This document shows positions 1 to 6,835 of a stretch of DNA of 11,893 nucleotides, piece by piece. The notes below the pieces were generated by a model. That model worked only from the letters and a program-made list of their open reading frames with translations. It had not been told where the DNA came from and made no database searches. The position numbers and the translations under genes were made by a program. Source of the DNA: a bacterium (GTDB taxonomy: Bacteria; Armatimonadota; Chthonomonadetes; Chthonomonadales; Chthonomonadaceae). The stretch spans positions 1 through 11,893 of the forward strand of contig JAJZFK010000094.1 in the NCBI GenBank assembly GCA_021805405.1, in the 5' to 3' direction. Position 1 is the stretch's first letter, and each line of letters opens with the position of its first letter.

Positions 1-18
1 TGATCGATACAGTCAGTA

Positions 19-64
19 AGCGCCCGGCTGACGAGCCCATCCGATAGCCGGGCGCTAGCATTTT
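19..64 (+). terminator. Rho-independent terminator of a gene left of the window
   Basis: A perfect 11-bp stem (AGCGCCCGGCT at 19-29 pairing with AGCCGGGCGCT at 46-56) encloses a 16-nt loop and is followed within a few bases by TTTT at 61-64. The orientation fits a plus-strand transcript entering from the left. A TAA lies at 17-19, but I cannot tell whether it ends that gene. The loop is longer than usual, while the GC-rich stem is strong. There is no T-run on the other side, so it would not end the minus-strand anti-sigma transcript. Confidence 0.6.
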
Positions 65-224
65 CGTTGAGTATCCACTTAACAAGTATATTTTAGCCCT
101 TCTAACCGCAGCTACGGCGGGTCAAGGCACGCCAGGCGAAATGGTGTCGTGCGCTAGTGACATCAACCATGGCTGATTTACGGCAAGATAGTGGGGGCGA
201 AACTCTTCTTCTTGTAAGTCTATC

Positions 225-254
225 ACCAGGAGGTACCAAGGTTGGTAACCTGGT
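225..254. repeat. Imperfect palindrome downstream of the anti-sigma gene
   Basis: Two nested inverted repeats share one centre: ACCAGG (225-230) with CCTGGT (249-254) outside, and TACCAA (234-239) with TTGGTA (242-247) inside. Neither strand has a T-run after it, so it is not a standard terminator. It lies about 70 nt beyond the anti-sigma stop codon. The rest of 65-320 holds no gene I can support. Confidence 0.35.
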
Positions 255-288
255 ATCGTCGGGCGGTAGAAATACAGCCTGACGAGTT

Positions 289-336
289 GTGGGCGATTAC
301 AACATTGACCTTGTGGGTGATTACGGCATTGACGTG
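289..336. repeat. 24-nt tandem duplication at the anti-sigma stop codon
   Basis: GTGGGCGATTAC at 289-300 recurs as GTGGGTGATTAC at 313-324, and both copies continue with a shared CATTGAC (at 303-309 and 327-333). The period is exactly 24 nt, and 18 of the first 21 positions match clearly. On the minus strand the unit carries the end of the anti-sigma gene, so the stop codon and its surroundings are present twice, in frame. It looks like a local slippage duplication. Confidence 0.5.
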
Positions 337-1118
337 GAACGTTGGGCAGCCACGGCGCATGAATCTGCCTCAGTTGGGCTTGCATCCGCTACACCGTAAC
401 CTAGGCCATTATATGACCAAGCAAACAAGCCTGGTGCTCCGGGCTGAGTAATGGAATAGAAATCGTTTCCATCGGTTTGAGACCGGGCGAGTGACCGGAA
501 AGCAGTTTTACCCGGTACCACGTATACAGCAGCCATTCCGGCAGGAGTGTGGTAGACCAGACGACCAGAAGGAGTACCGTGAATTTGCACCACTGAGGCA
601 CCTACAAGGTGAGCGTTGCATAGTGACAGGTTTACTGGCGGAATTGCGGTGTGCAGGTGACTGCGCAGCCATTTGGCGGCAGCCGCTGGGTCGTTTGTTG
701 AATATTGCGGTGCTAGCGGGGCGCTGTTAACCTCAGAATAATCCTGCACGATAAAACTTGCAGGAAAACTTCTGTCTACTGCGAGGCGAGCCCAAACCAT
801 TCCGAACGTGCAGATTAGCACGAGAGCGGCAATTGAGGCGAACTGCAAACGAAGCTGACGGCGCGGGCGGGCGTCGATAAGGTTCCACTGCGTTCGGATG
901 TCTCGCAGTACCCTGTCGGCAGGCACTGCAGCACGTTGGGATCGATTAAGGGACCTCAGTGCGATGGCGATGCCCTGCTGAGACTCCACTCGTAACCTGC
1001 AACTTGGGCAGTGTGAAATGTGCGCTTCTGCTAGTTGTTTCTCATCGTCTACCAGTACACCATCGGCATACGGAGCGAGAAGTTCCTGTACTTCATTACA
1101 TTTCATGGTCATGGCCAT
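321..1118 (-). CDS. membrane-anchored zinc anti-sigma factor (zf-HC2/ZAS)
   Basis: This protein of 265 residues is the likely partner and inhibitor of the ECF sigma factor encoded just upstream. The N-terminal cytoplasmic part has the zinc anti-sigma signature H-x3-C-x2-C (H33, C37, C40) and an earlier cysteine, C7. One hydrophobic helix at about 91-113 anchors it, and a domain of about 150 residues would lie outside the membrane. That domain contains a segment around 167-203 (LVGASVVQIHG, GRLVYH, AVYVVPG) and a later FAWSYNGLGYGVAD, a pattern I know from C-terminal domains of membrane-bound anti-sigma factors. The ATG at 1118 follows GCAGGA closely; in-frame ATGs at 1112 and 1106 are alternatives. 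The gene lies 13 nt downstream of the sigma gene, so the two are surely cotranscribed. The inducing signal is unknown. Confidence 0.85.
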   Translation of the reverse strand: MAMTMKCNEVQELLAPYADGVLVDDEKQLAEAHISHCPSCRLRVESQQGIAIALRSLNRSQRAAVPADRVLRDIRTQWNLIDARPRRQLRLQFASIAALVLICTFGMVWARLAVDRSFPASFIVQDYSEVNSAPLAPQYSTNDPAAAAKWLRSHLHTAIPPVNLSLCNAHLVGASVVQIHGTPSGRLVYHTPAGMAAVYVVPGKTAFRSLARSQTDGNDFYSITQPGAPGLFAWSYNGLGYGVADASPTEADSCAVAAQRSTSMP

Positions 1119-1131
1119 TAGTCCTGCTGGA

Positions 1132-1695
1132 TCAGCTTAATTCGTTATCCTGCAGCTCCTTGATAAGGGTCTGCCTGATTTGCATTCTGCCGCGGAACAC
1201 GCGCGATCGAACGGTACCTATAGGGATTTCGAGGGCATCTGCCGCCTCCTGATACGAAATCTCCTCAACATCCACCAATAACACTGCGATCCTGAAGTCC
1301 TCGGTAAGACTATCGAGGGCAGCCTCAATCTGGTGATCTATCACCTGATTCATCACAATGGAAACTGGATTACTGGTATCCTCCGGTGCAGCAAAGTCCC
1401 ATAACTTGCTTTCCGGTCCTACTGCATCAAACGATGTGGTTAGAGGACGCCTCCGTCCCTTGTCCAAATCGTTAAGATAACTGCGCGTCAATATAGTTAA
1501 CAGCCAACCTTTGCAGTTGGTTCCCGGTTTGAATAATTCAAATCTTTCATAAGCGCGAATCATTGTTTCCTGAAGAAGATCTTCTGCCCATTCGCGCTGC
1601 CGGGTGAGTCGGTATGCTGCCTGAAATAGCGATTTGTAGTACGGCATGGCAACTTTTTCAAACTGCCTGCACTTACCTGTACTGAATAAAGACAT
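1132..1695 (-). CDS. ECF RNA polymerase sigma factor (sigma-70 family)
   Basis: This 187-residue extracytoplasmic-function sigma factor directs RNA polymerase to a small stress regulon. Region 2 spans about residues 12-82, with AAYRLTRQREWAEDLLQET for core binding and -10 recognition, and FKPGTNCKGWLLTILT just after it. A linker covers about 85-125. Region 4 spans about 125-178, with the helix-turn-helix YQEAADALEIPIGTVRSRV for the -35 element. The length is normal for the class, and regions 1 and 3 are absent as expected. The PGTN-x-K-x-WL-x3-LT block resembles the SigR/SigH (ECF12-like) type; this is recall, not a search. I chose ATG 1695 because a GTG at 1719 sits directly next to a possible -10 element. 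Neither start has a clear ribosome-binding site. The anti-sigma gene follows directly. Confidence 0.88.
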   Translation of the reverse strand: MSLFSTGKCRQFEKVAMPYYKSLFQAAYRLTRQREWAEDLLQETMIRAYERFELFKPGTNCKGWLLTILTRSYLNDLDKGRRRPLTTSFDAVGPESKLWDFAAPEDTSNPVSIVMNQVIDHQIEAALDSLTEDFRIAVLLVDVEEISYQEAADALEIPIGTVRSRVFRGRMQIRQTLIKELQDNELS

Positions 1696-1719
1696 TGGTA
1701 GCCATCTGGTATGTAGCAC

Positions 1720-1748
1720 ACTGTACCATTACAGTGCGCAATTTTAAA
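1720..1748 (-). promoter_or_regulatory. possible promoter of the sigma/anti-sigma operon
   Basis: Reading the minus strand, TTTAAA (1748-1743) is separated by 17 nt from TACAGT (1725-1720), which is preceded by TGG as an extended -10. Transcription would begin near 1713 and leave a short leader before ATG 1695. The match to the -35 consensus is modest. ECF genes are often autoregulated from a different promoter type, and I found no convincing one here. Confidence 0.25.
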
Positions 1749-1907
1749 GCTCGTACTTGCCAGGCCACAGTCTCCCGGTAGGGCTGGTCATCCTGCGTTT
1801 GTTGCACTGGTAAAACGTTCCTACAATAATACCCACATGTTCGGACAGGATTAAAACTCCTATTCGATTGACGCAGTAAATAGGGCTGTTATTCTGGCTT
1901 GGTGGGA

Positions 1908-1938
1908 TTGACATATTCTTGAGTTTTGCTGGTATCAA
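1908..1938 (+). promoter_or_regulatory. candidate sigma-70 promoter for the rhamnosidase gene
   Basis: A perfect TTGACA (1908-1913) is followed 19 nt later by TATCAA (1933-1938), which carries an extended -10 TG at 1930-1931. Transcription would begin near 1945, giving a leader of about 160 nt. The spacer is longer than ideal. A second, overlapping possibility is TTGACG (1868-1873) with TATTCT (1890-1895) at 16 nt spacing. The rest of the 385-nt region between the sigma gene and the rhamnosidase gene contains no supported gene. Confidence 0.4.
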
Positions 1939-1944
1939 CTCAAG
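1918..1944. promoter_or_regulatory. inverted repeat overlapping the rhamnosidase promoter (operator?)
   Basis: CTTGAGTT (1918-1925) and its perfect complement AACTCAAG (1937-1944) are 11 nt apart. The repeat covers the promoter spacer and the -10 element, where a repressor dimer would block transcription. It is AT-rich and has no T-run after it, so a binding site is more likely than a terminator. No regulator gene for sugar use is in the window. Confidence 0.4.
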
Positions 1945-2019
1945 TTAATAAATTACCGGTTTCGGGCATCGTTCTTGCAGGAAATATTTGCGCGCGTGCC
2001 TAAGCATGAGTGTGCCAGG

Positions 2020-2072
2020 GTGATGAGGTTAATGACACGTCATAGTCCAAGTCCGTCAGTCTATCTCATCAC
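2020..2072. promoter_or_regulatory. nested inverted repeats in the rhamnosidase leader
   Basis: Perfect 8-bp arms GTGATGAG (2020-2027) and CTCATCAC (2065-2072) enclose a 12-bp near-palindrome ATGACACGTCAT (2032-2043, 5-bp arms). They could be operator sites for an unknown regulator, or fold in the mRNA about 20 nt ahead of the ribosome-binding site. I recognise no known riboswitch here. Confidence 0.35.
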
Positions 2073-2104
2073 ACTAACAATCTTGCACATTCAGGAGAAA
2101 TCTG

Positions 2105-4744
2105 ATGAACCAGCTTTCGGTAGACTCACTGCGTTGTGAATATTTCGACAACCCAATCGGCATTGATCGCCTAAAACCTCTGCTTAGCTGGAAGTTGGTA
2201 TCCGATGCGCGTGACGTTAACCAAGCAGCATACAAGATCATGGCTGCGAGCAGCGCAAGGAAGCTTGAAGATGGCGATTTCGATTTGTGGGACAGCGGCA
2301 AAGTATCGAGCGGCGACTGTGTGGCCGTAGAATACAACGGAGTACCACTTGGGGCACGTGTGCAGGTTTTCTGGCGGGTAGAGGTGTGGGATAACTACGA
2401 CAACCACGCCACGTCTTCGGTTGCAACCTGGGAGATGGGCCTGCTTGGAAAATTGGACTGGAGTAGCAGCTGGATTAGATCCTGGCTCGCAGGTGCTCCC
2501 CGAACGTCAGTGCCATCGCCGCTGTTTCGTAAACCGTTTCATGTTGAAGGACGTGTTGAGCGTGCACGGCTCTACGTTACCGCACTTGGCCTTCATGAGT
2601 GCTGGATAAATGGCCACAAAGTATCGGAGGACCGGCTTGCTCCAGGCTGGACAGACTACCGCGTACGGGCACAATATCAATCATACAACGTCACCGAACT
2701 CGTGAAACAGGGTGAAAACACGTTGGGGGCTATGCTTGGTGATGGATGGTTCTGCGGGTATGTTGGTTGGCGAGAGCGTCAGTTCTTTGGTGAGCAGCCT
2801 GCTCTGCTTGCGCAACTAGAGATCACCACAGAGGATGGTACGCGACACACGGTTGGAACTGACGGTACCTGGACATTTGCGCTTGGCCCGATTCTCTCGG
2901 CCGATATTCTGATGGGCGAGAGCTACGAAGCACGGAAGGAACTGGAAAACTGGTGCAGCCCGGGTAAGCCTGCAGGCTCATGGTTGCCTGTTGAGATTGC
3001 GCCGGCGCCGGGGATAGTGGTAAATGCGCAAATTGGGCCCACTGTAAGGGTTATTGAAGAGCTGAAGCCCCTGGACGCACCTCGCAACGTGCATGGCAGG
3101 TGGATATACAACATGGGCCAGAACATGGTGGGAGTTGTACGACTTCATCTTAAAAATCAGCCGCGCGGCGCCACAATAGGTATTCGACACGCAGAAATGC
3201 TCAACGAGGACGGTTCACTCTATACGACTAACCTGAGAGGTGCTCTGCAGACAGATTACTACACCACGAGGGGTGATGAGGCCGAAACATATGAACCCCG
3301 GTTTACATTTCACGGGTTTCAATACGTTGAACTCAGCGGTTTCCATGGCACACCAGATATAGACACCATTACTGCTGTAACGCTCCACTCTGCGATGAAC
3401 ATAACGGGGTCCTTTGAGTGCTCCGACAAACTTGTGAATCAGCTGCAGCATAACATTCTTTGGGGTCAGAAAGGCAACTTTGTAGACGTACCAACCGATT
3501 GTCCTCAGCGCGATGAGCGGCTTGGCTGGATGGGTGATGCGCAGGTGTTTATTCGCACTGCCGCGTTCAATATGGATGTTGCTGGCTTCTTCAACCGCTG
3601 GATGCTTACCGTGGAGGACTCTCAGGGCGATCACGGGGAGTATCCCATGTTTGCCCCAAATATTGACTCGCACAACTCCGACGGAGGTCCCGCCTGGTCG
3701 GACGCTGGCATCATTTGCCCATGGACAATCTACCTCTGCTACGGGGATAAGCGCATACTTCGCGACCGTTATGCCAGTATGCAGCGGTACATGCAGTGGC
3801 TTACCGAGACTGCGGTTGATTTCATAAGGTGCAGCAAGGAGGGGAAGCATTACCACTGCTTTGGCGACTGGCTGAACATAGAGGCAGGAACACCCAATGA
3901 CCTGCTGGGCACGGCATTCTACGCTTACTGCCTGGAGCTTATGCAGCGCATAGCATCTGTCCTTGGCCATGAAGCGGATGCGGCAGCTTACGGATCTGAG
4001 TGGGTTAAGGTACGCGATGCCTATGTGGCGCACTTCCTTGCCGGTGATGATCCGGAAGCTTTGAAATCGCAAACAGGCTGTATTCTCTCACTGCATTTCA
4101 ACCTGGTGCAAGATGAGCTTAAGGCACGAGTTACTGGCGCACTTGTAAGCGACATCACCAGCCGCAAAGATCACATATCATCGGGATTCGTTGGTGCACC
4201 GTACGTGCAGCAGGTGCTAACCAGCTCGAATGAAACCGCTGTTGCGTACAAGCTGCTCGCACAGACGAGCTGGCCCTCCTGGCTCTATTCGGTTACTCGT
4301 GGAGCAACTACTATTTGGGAACGGTGGGATGGCTGGACGGAGGAGAAGGGCTTTCAGGACCCCGGCATGAATTCATTCAACCACTATGCTTATGGTGCAG
4401 TGGGCGATTGGTTATACACTACGGTAGCCGGAATCGATACCGACAGCGCGTCACCGGGCTACCGGCGCATTGTGATGGCACCAAAGCCTGGCGGCTCGTT
4501 GACCTATGCGACTGCCGAACTTAATACCATGTACGGGTTGGTATCATCATCCTGGCGTCTGGACGACGACCGGTTCATCTGGAATGTGAAAATACCTGCA
4601 AATACCTCTGCGGTACTGTTTCCACCCTGCTGCAACGTAAGGATAGATGGTGAACCGGCTGCTTCGAAATCGGCTGGTGGTGCGGCGGGTAGCGTACTCC
4701 TTGGATCTGGTAGTTATGAGGTGACCGGTACCTTGTTGCAGTAG
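2105..4744 (+). CDS. alpha-L-rhamnosidase, glycoside hydrolase family 78
   Basis: This enzyme of 879 residues cleaves terminal alpha-L-rhamnose from plant glycosides or rhamnose-containing polysaccharides with inversion of configuration. Domain order is typical: N-terminal beta domain (1-120, with NPIGIDRLKPLLSWKL), a second beta domain (about 135-310), a concanavalin-like domain (about 335-425), the (alpha/alpha)6 catalytic barrel (about 435-775) and a C-terminal beta domain (about 780-879). The family motif DCPQRDERLGWMGDA is intact: D465, D470, E471 (expected general acid) and D478. E739 in WERWDGW is the expected general base. There is no signal peptide, so it should act in the cytoplasm on imported oligosaccharides. 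ATG 2105 follows AGGAGA at good distance. No rhamnose catabolic or transport gene is adjacent, so it appears to be a single-gene unit ended by the hairpin after its stop. Confidence 0.95.
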   Translation: MNQLSVDSLRCEYFDNPIGIDRLKPLLSWKLVSDARDVNQAAYKIMAASSARKLEDGDFDLWDSGKVSSGDCVAVEYNGVPLGARVQVFWRVEVWDNYDNHATSSVATWEMGLLGKLDWSSSWIRSWLAGAPRTSVPSPLFRKPFHVEGRVERARLYVTALGLHECWINGHKVSEDRLAPGWTDYRVRAQYQSYNVTELVKQGENTLGAMLGDGWFCGYVGWRERQFFGEQPALLAQLEITTEDGTRHTVGTDGTWTFALGPILSADILMGESYEARKELENWCSPGKPAGSWLPVEIAPAPGIVVNAQIGPTVRVIEELKPLDAPRNVHGRWIYNMGQNMVGVVRLHLKNQPRGATIGIRHAEMLNEDGSLYTTNLRGALQTDYYTTRGDEAETYEPRFTFHGFQYVELSGFHGTPDIDTITAVTLHSAMNITGSFECSDKLVNQLQHNILWGQKGNFVDVPTDCPQRDERLGWMGDAQVFIRTAAFNMDVAGFFNRWMLTVEDSQGDHGEYPMFAPNIDSHNSDGGPAWSDAGIICPWTIYLCYGDKRILRDRYASMQRYMQWLTETAVDFIRCSKEGKHYHCFGDWLNIEAGTPNDLLGTAFYAYCLELMQRIASVLGHEADAAAYGSEWVKVRDAYVAHFLAGDDPEALKSQTGCILSLHFNLVQDELKARVTGALVSDITSRKDHISSGFVGAPYVQQVLTSSNETAVAYKLLAQTSWPSWLYSVTRGATTIWERWDGWTEEKGFQDPGMNSFNHYAYGAVGDWLYTTVAGIDTDSASPGYRRIVMAPKPGGSLTYATAELNTMYGLVSSSWRLDDDRFIWNVKIPANTSAVLFPPCCNVRIDGEPAASKSAGGAAGSVLLGSGSYEVTGTLLQ

Positions 4745-4762
4745 CCTGAATATGAGCGTAAC

Positions 4763-4795
4763 GGGCGGCTACCTACCGAAGGTACCGCCTTGTTC
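4763..4795 (+). terminator. probable terminator after the rhamnosidase gene
   Basis: GGCGG plus TACCT (4764-4774, with one bulged C) pairs with AGGTACCGCC (4780-4789) around a 5-nt loop, 19 nt beyond the stop. The following TTGTTC is only partly T-rich, so termination may be incomplete. Confidence 0.5.
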
Positions 4796-4821
4796 GTCTA
4801 AGACCTATGTACAGGTATACT
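4793..4821 (+). promoter_or_regulatory. candidate promoter of the zinc-ribbon membrane protein gene
   Basis: TATACT (4816-4821) is a close match to the -10 consensus. At 17 nt upstream is the weak -35 TTCGTC (4793-4798); TTGTTC (4790-4795) would be a better hexamer at 20 nt. Transcription from about 4828 fits a short leader before ATG 4851 and would exclude the longer frame from 4752. Confidence 0.4.
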
Positions 4822-4850
4822 ACACCCAATGTGCTAGGTGTGAGGAGTGT

Positions 4851-5396
4851 ATGGCAATAGAACGTCTGTGCCCTAATTGTGGTGAGCCAAACGACGATAG
4901 TCGTTCGATATGCAAGAACTGTTCGGTCCCATTGAATGTTTATGGTGGTCAGGTAGGACAGGAAGAGCAGTTCGATCGCAAACTTGCGGTGCAGGTTCAG
5001 TCGCTTGATGTTCGTCCGCCGGCAGTGTGGGCAGCAGTGGTGCTTATGCTGCTATTCGTGCTTTTGGTACCGGTAAGCATTGGCTTCAACTCGATTCATA
5101 ACTGGCAGAGCACAGCCAACAATCCAAACTATATGGCACATGCGGTAAGTGTAATAGTTCCCATCTTCACGCTTGCAATAACTGTTCCGGTTGATGTGGT
5201 AGTATGCATCCTTGCTTGGGCAGTGTTTTCGCAGAAGACGGCGGCCTGGAAGCCGGGGATTTTTGCACTCCTGGTCACCGTTCCGGCCATCTGGATGAGC
5301 CACGGTGCAGTCATTGCAATCATTTGGTCTATTGTCACTATCACTGTAACAGTCATGTTTAGTCTCCGCAATGTGAAGGCGTGGTACGGATTTTAG
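4851..5396 (+). CDS. zinc-ribbon integral membrane protein, function unknown
   Basis: This protein has 181 residues. It begins with a zinc ribbon in which C7, C10, C21 and C24 form C-x2-C, ten residues, then C-x2-C. A polar linker rich in Gln and Glu follows, to about residue 60, and then four hydrophobic helices at about 62-84, 98-125, 136-152 and 156-175. This is the layout of small bacterial zinc-ribbon membrane proteins without assigned function. I do not recognise a specific family. The frame is open from an ATG at 4752, but ATG 4851 has GAGGAG 3 nt upstream and lies just after a good -10 element, so I prefer it. The transaldolase gene begins 79 nt downstream with its own ribosome-binding site, and the two may or may not share a transcript. 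Confidence 0.75.
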   Translation: MAIERLCPNCGEPNDDSRSICKNCSVPLNVYGGQVGQEEQFDRKLAVQVQSLDVRPPAVWAAVVLMLLFVLLVPVSIGFNSIHNWQSTANNPNYMAHAVSVIVPIFTLAITVPVDVVVCILAWAVFSQKTAAWKPGIFALLVTVPAIWMSHGAVIAIIWSIVTITVTVMFSLRNVKAWYGF

Positions 5397-5475
5397 GTTC
5401 CCTGCCATATTGAACGCCGCTCATTGCGTACATTGTGCGCCATGCTAACAGCAGGCGCGTTGAAAGGACCAGTAA

Positions 5476-6738
5476 ATGGCAACGCTCTCGACCTCGGATA
5501 TGACTCGCAAGGAAGTTCTACTGGCAGAACTCGCGGCGCACGTACCTAATCCGCCGACCCGTGTAGTTGCGCCTGCCTCCGATCCTGCACTTGCCAAACT
5601 TAACGCGTTAGGAACAAGCTGCTGGCTGGATACAGGCAATTTAGAGGAGGCATCATCGCTTTGGCGTGCTGAAAACTCTGCTCTCACGACGAATAATACC
5701 CTTGCGAACCAGGTTGTGCAATCTGGCATTATGGATGAAGATATTAAAGAAGCAGTTAAGCGTATTAAGGAACTGGAACCAGGCATTACCGAAGATGATC
5801 TCGTATTGGACGTTGTGTTTGTCGTGAACTGCCATATTGCATTGCGCCTGGTAAATGCATTTGGCGTAAAAGTTAGTGTAGAACTTCACCCAGCCGTGGC
5901 GCACGACATTGAGAAGACGGTTAGGTATGCCGAACGATATTTCGCGATAAACCCCGAGCACTTTATCGTGAAAATACCTATGACGCCAGAGGGTTTCTGT
6001 GCGGTCGCCCGTGCACGCGCCAGGCGAATACCAATCAACTTCACGCTAGGCTTTTCCGCGCGCCAGAACTATCTGGCAGCGCTGTTAGCTTCTCCAGATT
6101 TCGTTAATGTTTTCCTGGGAAGATTGAACGCAGTTGTAAGCGACAATCAGTTTGGTGATGGTAAGAACGTGGGTGAAAAGGTTACGCTGGCATCGCAGCG
6201 TGTAGTGCGTGAATTGCGCGAGAGCAATCATGCAATTCATACGCGTCAAATTGCTGCGTCCATGCGAAGTGGTGAACAGATGGTCTCGCTTGCAGGTGTA
6301 GACGTCTTCACGATCCCTCCCAAGGCTCTTCGGGAGTTCAACGACCAGAAGCACAACCCCGATACCCTCGTGAGCCATGTTGGAGAAAACTACCCTGTGG
6401 CACTGGCTAATGGTGTAGATCGATCGTGGGTAGAGCGTTTGTGGGAAGTGGATGATAACTTCAAGAAAATGGCACGCGAGCTCGCGGACCAGGGTGCCAC
6501 CAACCTAACCGGCTACGATTTGCGCCAGGCCGATCACCATCACAGAACCCGCCTATTTAGCCACTTCACGCCAGAAGAGCAGGTTGCAATACGCACCGAT
6601 GGCAAGATCCCGGTGGCCGCCAAGTGGCTGAACCGCGCGGAACTTGATGACCTCATGACCGAATCGGCGCTTCAGTCATTTATTGTGGATCAGAATGCTT
6701 TTGATGCGAGAATTCGTCAGCTTATCGCATCCATATAG
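5476..6738 (+). CDS. tal: transaldolase family protein with C-terminal extension
   Basis: This 420-residue protein should transfer a dihydroxyacetone unit between sugar phosphates in the non-oxidative pentose phosphate pathway. The transaldolase barrel is recognisable throughout: LDTGNLEE (51-58, D52 matching the conserved Asp), TTNNTLANQ (71-79), the active-site strand VKIPMTPEG with Schiff-base lysine K166, INFTLGFSARQ (187-197), NVFLGRLN (211-218), IAASMRSGEQM (259-269) and VDVFTIPPKAL (275-285). The usual E-V-D-P before the lysine region reads ELHP (136-139). About 130 residues follow the last barrel motif, so the protein is some 100 longer than the E. coli enzymes. The added part is helical, with HHH at 354-356. 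ATG 5476 has AAAGGA upstream. A relative acting on another sugar phosphate is possible. Confidence 0.88.
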   Translation: MATLSTSDMTRKEVLLAELAAHVPNPPTRVVAPASDPALAKLNALGTSCWLDTGNLEEASSLWRAENSALTTNNTLANQVVQSGIMDEDIKEAVKRIKELEPGITEDDLVLDVVFVVNCHIALRLVNAFGVKVSVELHPAVAHDIEKTVRYAERYFAINPEHFIVKIPMTPEGFCAVARARARRIPINFTLGFSARQNYLAALLASPDFVNVFLGRLNAVVSDNQFGDGKNVGEKVTLASQRVVRELRESNHAIHTRQIAASMRSGEQMVSLAGVDVFTIPPKALREFNDQKHNPDTLVSHVGENYPVALANGVDRSWVERLWEVDDNFKKMARELADQGATNLTGYDLRQADHHHRTRLFSHFTPEEQVAIRTDGKIPVAAKWLNRAELDDLMTESALQSFIVDQNAFDARIRQLIASI

Positions 6739-6748
6739 TGAGTTGCAA

Positions 6749-6788
6749 AATTGCCGTGGGCCGTCGTTAAAGAGGACCTGCGGCAATT
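6749..6788 (+). terminator. hairpin just after the transaldolase gene
   Basis: AATTGCCGTGGG (6749-6760) pairs with CCTGCGGCAATT (6777-6788) over 12 positions, two of them G-U, around a 16-nt loop, 10 nt beyond the stop. Only a mixed AT stretch follows and no clean T-run, so it is a weak terminator or a 3'-end stabilising stem. Confidence 0.45.
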
Positions 6789-6835
6789 ACTCTAATTATT
6801 GTTGAAACCTACATTTGGGTACCACGTATTGATTA

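Noticed and set aside
122..385. Minus-strand frame of 87 residues overlapping the anti-sigma 3' end
   Set aside because: The downstream half reads plausibly, but few codons start with a purine, there is no start codon after the anti-sigma stop, and the upstream half is out of phase with a well-supported gene.
1795..1840. GGAAC on the minus strand as an ECF-type -35 element
   Set aside because: No GTT or GTC -10 motif follows at 16-19 nt, so it does not form a recognisable ECF promoter.
1744..1938. Minus-strand frame of 64 residues upstream of the sigma gene
   Set aside because: Codon pattern is mildly gene-like, but the start is a TTG (or an ATG at residue 9) without a ribosome-binding site. 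It covers the likely promoters and an operator-like repeat, and resembles no family I know.
3215..4072. Minus-strand frame of 285 residues inside the rhamnosidase gene
   Set aside because: It is antisense to the conserved catalytic domain of GH78 and its sequence resembles no protein; it is a shadow.
4752..4850. Upstream start for the zinc-ribbon protein, adding a CARCEEC segment
   Set aside because: The extra part overlaps the rhamnosidase terminator and the likely promoter, while ATG 4851 has a close GAGGAG site.
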